From positions 1 to 17,482 of the forward strand of contig VAXF01000097.1 in assembly GCA_005888395.1 (NCBI GenBank): a DNA stretch of 17,482 nucleotides. The letters run 5' to 3'. The notes beneath the pieces were generated by a model that searched no databases, had not been told where the DNA came from, and saw only the letters and a list, made by a program, of their open reading frames with translations. The number at the start of each line of letters is the position of its first letter. Position 1 is the first letter of the stretch. This document shows positions 13,671 through 17,482 of this stretch, in pieces. The stretch is from Actinomycetota bacterium (GTDB lineage: Bacteria > Actinomycetota > Acidimicrobiia > Acidimicrobiales > AC-25). The translations under genes were made by a program, and so were the position numbers.

Positions 13671-14764
13671 AGGCCGTAGAGGGCGGTGGCGTTGCCGCCG
13701 ACGATCGCTGCCAACTCACCTGCCGGCACGCCCGCGAAGTCGCGCTCGATGACCTTCTGCGAGTGCGGCCACGTCGAGTCGGAGTGCGGGTAGTCGCTCG
13801 CCCACATCAGCTGCGACAGCCCGACGCGCTCGCGGGTCTCCACCGCGATCGGGTCCTTCTGGAACGTGTACCAGCAGTTCTCGCGCAGGTACTCGGCCGG
13901 CTGGCGCGACAGGGTGATGCCGCGGCCCAGCCAGTTGTGGTGACGCTCGAACATCTGGTCGAGGCGGTACGCGTAGTGCGCTACCCAGCCGGCGTCGTGC
14001 TCGGCCGAGACGACGCGGAGCCGCGGGTGACGGTCGAACACGCCGCCGAAGATCAGCAGCGACAACGTCTGCTGCATCTGGTGGACGATGCTCATCACGC
14101 CCATCATCGGGATGCGCGAGCCGAGCGTCGGGTCGCCACCCATCGAGCCCGTGAGGATGTGGAACGACACCGGCCAGCCGCGCTCGGCGAACGCCGCCCA
14201 CAGCGGGTCGAACCGCGCCTCGGCGTAGTGCCCCTCGGCCGGCATTCCCGGCACCATCGCTCCCCGCAGGCCGAGGTCGTGGGTGCGCCCGACCTCGACC
14301 ACCGCCGCCTCGACGTCGATGGTCGGGATCATGGCCAGGCCGACGAGCCGCCCCTTGCCGGCGGCGCAGTACTCGATCAGCCAGTCGTTGTAGGCGCGGA
14401 TGCAGGTGAGCTGGTACTCGATGTCCTTCGACTGCGCGAGCGACATGCCCACCGACGGGTACAGCACCTCGGCGGCCACGCCGTCGGTGTCCATGTCGTC
14501 GAGGCGCGCCACCGGGTCCCAGCCGCCGGAGCGCAGCGACTCGACCTGGTCGCCCGTGTACCGCAGCTCGCTCGACGGCTTTCCGGCCGCGCCGGCGAGG
14601 CCGACGGGGAACGGCCGCAGCCCGTCGATGGCGAACACGTGGCCGTGGCGCTCGTCCTCGACCATCCGCGGCGCGCGCTCGGCGAAGGGCGTTCCCGCCA
14701 GCCGGCTCGTCCAGAGGTCGTGGGGCTCGAGGACGTGACTGTCGGCGGAGATGATGCGGGTCAT
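13667..14764 (-). CDS. Amidohydrolase family 2 (TIM-barrel metal-dependent hydrolase)
   Basis: This 365-residue ACMSD-like enzyme is paralogous to the one at 7907-9010. Shared blocks include a C-terminal L-Y-P-S segment, FDPLWAAF, GGVFDRHPRLR, WASDYPHSD and the closing GGNATALYG. Likely metal ligands are Asp8 and His10 (SADSHVLEP), His202 (VSFHIL) and Asp324 (WASDYPHSD). Glu255 and His256 in SAEHDAGW may also contribute. The substrate is unknown: decarboxylase or C-C/amide hydrolase. ATG at 14764 overlaps the P450 stop in ATGA and carries GGGGAGGAGA upstream, the same ribosome site as the paralogue. The gene is coupled to the P450, which suggests that P450 oxidation precedes this step. It ends on a CTAG shared with the regulator. 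Confidence 0.87.
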   Translation of the reverse strand: MTRIISADSHVLEPHDLWTSRLAGTPFAERAPRMVEDERHGHVFAIDGLRPFPVGLAGAAGKPSSELRYTGDQVESLRSGGWDPVARLDDMDTDGVAAEVLYPSVGMSLAQSKDIEYQLTCIRAYNDWLIEYCAAGKGRLVGLAMIPTIDVEAAVVEVGRTHDLGLRGAMVPGMPAEGHYAEARFDPLWAAFAERGWPVSFHILTGSMGGDPTLGSRIPMMGVMSIVHQMQQTLSLLIFGGVFDRHPRLRVVSAEHDAGWVAHYAYRLDQMFERHHNWLGRGITLSRQPAEYLRENCWYTFQKDPIAVETRERVGLSQLMWASDYPHSDSTWPHSQKVIERDFAGVPAGELAAIVGGNATALYGL

Positions 14765-15984
14765 GTGGTCTCCTCCCCTGAGGCGCTGGTCGGCGTGAAC
14801 CGCACCGGCAGGTGCTTCACGCCGTTGATGAGGTTGGACCGGAGGCGCTCGACCGGCCCGGCCGGCTCGATGTCGGGCATCCGGGCGAGGATCTCCTCGA
14901 ACATGGCCCGGGCCTCGAGCCGGGCCAGGCTGGCGCCCAGGCAGAAGTGCGGCCCGAGCCCGAAGGCGACGTGGTTGTTCGGCGCGCGCGTGATGTCGAA
15001 CCTGCCCGCGTCCTCGAACGCGGCCTCGTCGCGGTTGGCCGACGAGTAGTAGATCGCCACCTTGTCTCCCTCGGCGACGCGCGTCTCGCCGATGAGGGCG
15101 TCGCGGGTGGCGGTGCGCCGGAACTGGATGACCGGCGACACCCACCGCAACAGCTCCTCGATCGCGACCGGGAGGAGCGACCGGTCGGCGCGCAGCCGCG
15201 CCAGCTGGTCGGGGTGGTCGAAGAGCGTCAGCATGCCGCCGGACACCAGGTTGCGCGTGGTCTCGTTGCCGGCCACCACGAGCAGGAAGAAGAACATGTT
15301 GAACTCGATGTCGGTGAGTCGCTCCCCGTCGACCTCGGCGGTGACGAGCGCGCTGATGATGTCGTCGACGGGGTGCGCCCGCTTCTCCTCGGCCAGCTCG
15401 TGGGCGTAGATGAACATCTCGACCGTGGCGACCTTGGCGTCGACGAGGGAGCCGTATTCGGGGTCTTCCAGCCCGATGGTGCGGTTGCTCCAGTCGAGCA
15501 GCCTCCAACGATCCTCGGTCGGCACGCCCATCAGCTCGGCGATCACCTGGAGCGGGAGCTCGGCCGCGATCTCGGCGACGAAGTCGCACTCGCCCTTCGG
15601 CGCCACGTGGTCGACGATCTCGTGGGCGAGCTCCCGCACGTGCAACTCGAGCAGCCGGATCATGCGCGGCGTGAAGCCGCGGTTGACGAGGCTACGCAGC
15701 TTGGTGTGCTGGGGCGCGTCCATGTGAATGAGCTGCTGGCTCATGAAATGCAGCTCGTCGGGTGTGAGGTCCATGAGCAGGGCCGACTGCCGTCCCGACG
15801 AGAACGTGACCGGGTCGCGCTCGACGGCCACCACGTCGTCGTAGCGCGTCACCGCCCAGTACCCGCCGCCGGCGTCGGGCTGGCGGTGGACGGGGTCGTG
15901 GGCGCGGAGCCAGGCGAAGTAGTCGTGGGGCACGCCGGCGACGAAGCTCTCGGGGTCGAACAGGTCGACAAATGGGGCGTTCAT
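14761..15984 (-). CDS. Cytochrome P450, resembling the CYP125/CYP142/CYP124 group
   Basis: This 407-residue soluble bacterial P450 monooxygenase would need a ferredoxin and a reductase encoded elsewhere. Motifs: I-helix VAGNETTRN at 237-245 (the A-G-x-E-T-T oxygen-activation site), ExxR as Glu277 to Arg280, and the heme loop FGLGPHFCLG with Cys348 as thiolate ligand. HMDAPQHTKLRSLVNRGFTPR near 87-107 is the usual C-helix region with the heme-propionate Arg. The opening FVDLFDPESFVAGVPHDYFAWLR and the closing SNLINGVKHLPVRFTP recall mycobacterial sterol and branched-lipid terminal hydroxylases; I give this from memory. ATG at 15984 has no Shine-Dalgarno and overlaps the opposite start of the FAD gene. 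It is the first gene of a pair with the amidohydrolase. Confidence 0.93.
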   Translation of the reverse strand: MNAPFVDLFDPESFVAGVPHDYFAWLRAHDPVHRQPDAGGGYWAVTRYDDVVAVERDPVTFSSGRQSALLMDLTPDELHFMSQQLIHMDAPQHTKLRSLVNRGFTPRMIRLLELHVRELAHEIVDHVAPKGECDFVAEIAAELPLQVIAELMGVPTEDRWRLLDWSNRTIGLEDPEYGSLVDAKVATVEMFIYAHELAEEKRAHPVDDIISALVTAEVDGERLTDIEFNMFFFLLVVAGNETTRNLVSGGMLTLFDHPDQLARLRADRSLLPVAIEELLRWVSPVIQFRRTATRDALIGETRVAEGDKVAIYYSSANRDEAAFEDAGRFDITRAPNNHVAFGLGPHFCLGASLARLEARAMFEEILARMPDIEPAGPVERLRSNLINGVKHLPVRFTPTSASGEETT

Positions 15985-15985
15985 G
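15982..15985. other. CATG shared by two divergent start codons
   Basis: The palindrome CATG contains ATG for the rightward FAD oxidoreductase (15983-15985) and, on the other strand, ATG for the leftward P450 (15984-15982). If both starts are right, each promoter lies inside the other gene. The rightward start has GGGG five bases upstream; the leftward start has no ribosome site. Confidence 0.55.
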
Positions 15986-17482
15986 GCAGCAGCAGTCTGG
16001 CGCACGAGACGGTGGGACGTCGTGGTGGTGGGCGCAGGCCATAACGGGCTCACCGCCGCCGCCTATCTCTCCCGGGCCGGGCGTTCGGTGCTCGTGCTCG
16101 AGCGACGCCCGCAGGTCGGCGGGGCGTGCACGGTCGAGCAGCCGTTCCCCGACGAGCGCTGGCTCGTCAGCCCGTGCGCGTACGTCGTCGGCCTGCTGCA
16201 CCCGCTCGTCGTGGCCGAGCTCGACCTCGCCCGTCACGGGTACCGCGTCGACCTGGTCGAGCCGCACCTCTGGTGCCCGTTCGAGGACGGCACGTCCCTC
16301 GCCCTCTGGGACGACCCGGCCCGCACCGCGGCTGCGGTCGCGCGGCTCTCCCCGGGCGACGTCGACGGCTATCTCTCCTACGAGGCGCTGTTCGCCCGCA
16401 TCCGGCAGGCGTTGCGATCCGAGCCCGACACCTGGATCGGCGACGCGCCCTCGCGGGAGCAGGTCGAGGAGCGGCTCGGCCACGACCCCGAGGCGGTCGA
16501 GGCCGTGTTCGAGGCGTCGATCGCGGAGGTGGTCGAGGCCCACGTACACGACGAGCGCCTGCGCACCGCGCTCCACGGCCAGGGGGTCATCGGCACCAAC
16601 GCCGGGCCACGCGACCCGGGCACAGCCGCGATTCACGTTCTGCACTCGCTCGGCACGCTCGAGCGGCGCGAGGGCGCGTGGGGATACGTGCGGGGCGGCA
16701 TGGGCCGCATCTCGCTCGCGCTCGCCGGCGCGGCGCGCGAGGCGGGCGCCGAGATCATGACCGGCGTGGAGGTGGCCGCCATCGCTCCCGGCGAGGGCGT
16801 GCGCCTCGACGGCGGTGACCTGATCCGCGCGGGCGCCGTCGTGTCGAACGCGGACCCGAAGCGGACGGTGAAGCTGTGCGAGAACGGCGTGCCCGAGGGC
16901 TTCCGGTCGCGCGTCGACAACTGGCGCAGCGAGAGCCCGGTAGTGAAGGTGAATTGCGCGCTCTCACGCCTCCCGCGGTTCACGGCCACGACCGACGACA
17001 GCGCTCCCCACCGCGGTGTGGTGACGATCAGCACGGGCGTCGACGACACCCAGGCCGCGTTCGCGGCGAGCCGGCGCGGTGAACCGGCGCCCGCGTGGTG
17101 CGAGCTCTACTTCCACACCGCCTACGACCCGAGCGTCGCCCCACCTGGCGGCCACACGATGAGCGTGTTCGCCCAGTACGTGCCGTACTCGCTCGACTGG
17201 GACGCACGACGCGACGGGGTCGGCGACATGGTGCTGGCCGCGATCGCGCGGTTCGCGCCCGAGGTCGCGGATGTCGTCGAACACCGTCAGGTGCTCGGAC
17301 CACCCGACGTCGAGGCGCGCACCGGCCTCACCGGCGGCCACATCTTCCAGGGCGAGTGCCTGCCCGACCAGATGTGGGACCGGCGCTTCTCGCCGCGCAC
17401 GCCGATCGAGGGCGTCTACCTCTGCGGCGCGGCGACACATCCCGGTGGAAGCGTGATCGCCGTCAACGGCCGCAACGCGGCG
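15983..17482 (+). CDS. FAD-dependent oxidoreductase, phytoene-desaturase/PYROXD2-like, 3' end beyond the window
   Basis: Exactly 500 codons are visible, and the end is probably only a few to about 20 residues away. The N-terminal Rossmann fold is clear: VVVVGAGHNGLTAAAYL (FAD loop Gly17-x-Gly19-x-x-Gly22), Glu40 at the end of the second strand for ribose, then the family motif RRPQVGGAC. A second FAD-contacting block near the end, IEGVYLCGAATHPGG with GRNAA, is typical of the carotenoid-desaturase/isomerase superfamily. No crt genes are nearby, so carotenoid synthesis is not implied. The PYROXD2-like group, of poorly known substrate, fits best. ATG at 15983 overlaps the divergent P450 start. 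There is no signal peptide beyond the dinucleotide-binding strand. Confidence 0.88.
   Translation, partial: MAAAVWRTRRWDVVVVGAGHNGLTAAAYLSRAGRSVLVLERRPQVGGACTVEQPFPDERWLVSPCAYVVGLLHPLVVAELDLARHGYRVDLVEPHLWCPFEDGTSLALWDDPARTAAAVARLSPGDVDGYLSYEALFARIRQALRSEPDTWIGDAPSREQVEERLGHDPEAVEAVFEASIAEVVEAHVHDERLRTALHGQGVIGTNAGPRDPGTAAIHVLHSLGTLERREGAWGYVRGGMGRISLALAGAAREAGAEIMTGVEVAAIAPGEGVRLDGGDLIRAGAVVSNADPKRTVKLCENGVPEGFRSRVDNWRSESPVVKVNCALSRLPRFTATTDDSAPHRGVVTISTGVDDTQAAFAASRRGEPAPAWCELYFHTAYDPSVAPPGGHTMSVFAQYVPYSLDWDARRDGVGDMVLAAIARFAPEVADVVEHRQVLGPPDVEARTGLTGGHIFQGECLPDQMWDRRFSPRTPIEGVYLCGAATHPGGSVIAVNGRNAA

Noticed and set aside
14765..15589. N-terminal extension of the second amidohydrolase frame into the P450 gene.
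   Set aside because: The extension overlaps the P450 gene out of frame. The ATG at 14764 has a strong ribosome site and begins with the family's metal-binding strand.
13667..17482. P450, amidohydrolase and phytoene-desaturase-like gene as a natural-product or carotenoid cluster.
   Set aside because: No core biosynthetic gene (PKS, NRPS, terpene synthase, phytoene synthase) is present, and the FAD protein fits the broader PYROXD2-like group.
1..17482. CRISPR arrays, tRNA genes, insertion sequences, phage or defence genes.
   Set aside because: I found no spaced direct repeats, tRNA-like folds, transposase motifs or defence-gene signatures. Nearly all of the window is accounted for by catabolic genes.

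Overview
The window is a dense, very GC-rich piece of a bacterial chromosome. GTG and TTG starts, four-base stop/start overlaps, an SCO6745-family gene and the mix of P450, crotonase, amidohydrolase and SDR genes all suggest an actinomycete (Actinomycetota). A soil or aquatic Acidimicrobiia- or Thermoleophilia-like lineage is plausible, but the class cannot be fixed from the sequence alone. I recognise 15 protein genes, two of them cut by the window edges. I see no RNA genes, insertion sequences, CRISPR array or phage genes.

Left region (1-6254): pentose use. On the minus strand a crotonase-fold gene is translationally coupled to a cytoplasmic GH3 glycosidase (probably a beta-xylosidase), which is followed by xylose isomerase. 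Xylulokinase, also on the minus strand, is separated from xylA by a plus-strand gene for a secreted alpha/beta hydrolase. Together these genes would split xylo-oligosaccharides to xylose, isomerise it to xylulose and phosphorylate it. The secreted hydrolase may act on substrate outside the cell.

Middle (6278-13066): an SCO6745-family gene stands alone on the plus strand. It is followed by a minus-strand run of six genes, read right to left: a heme-oxygenase-like diiron protein, 4-hydroxyphenylpyruvate dioxygenase, homogentisate 1,2-dioxygenase, an FAH-family hydrolase, an ACMSD-like amidohydrolase and an SDR. The core is the homogentisate route of tyrosine/phenylalanine breakdown. No maleylacetoacetate isomerase is present. 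Two related stem-loops split the run between the FAH gene and the amidohydrolase.

Right region (13067-17482): an Lrp/AsnC regulator is transcribed divergently from the tyrosine operon. Between them lies a long nested palindrome, a good operator candidate. A P450-amidohydrolase pair on the minus strand converges on the regulator, and the two stop codons share a CTAG. At its other end the P450 start codon overlaps, on one CATG, the start of a plus-strand FAD oxidoreductase that runs off the window.

The most interesting items are the uncharacterised diiron-type protein coupled to HPD, the nested operator, the two stem-loops with matching arm changes, and the crotonase that lacks both catalytic glutamates and is coupled to a glycosidase.
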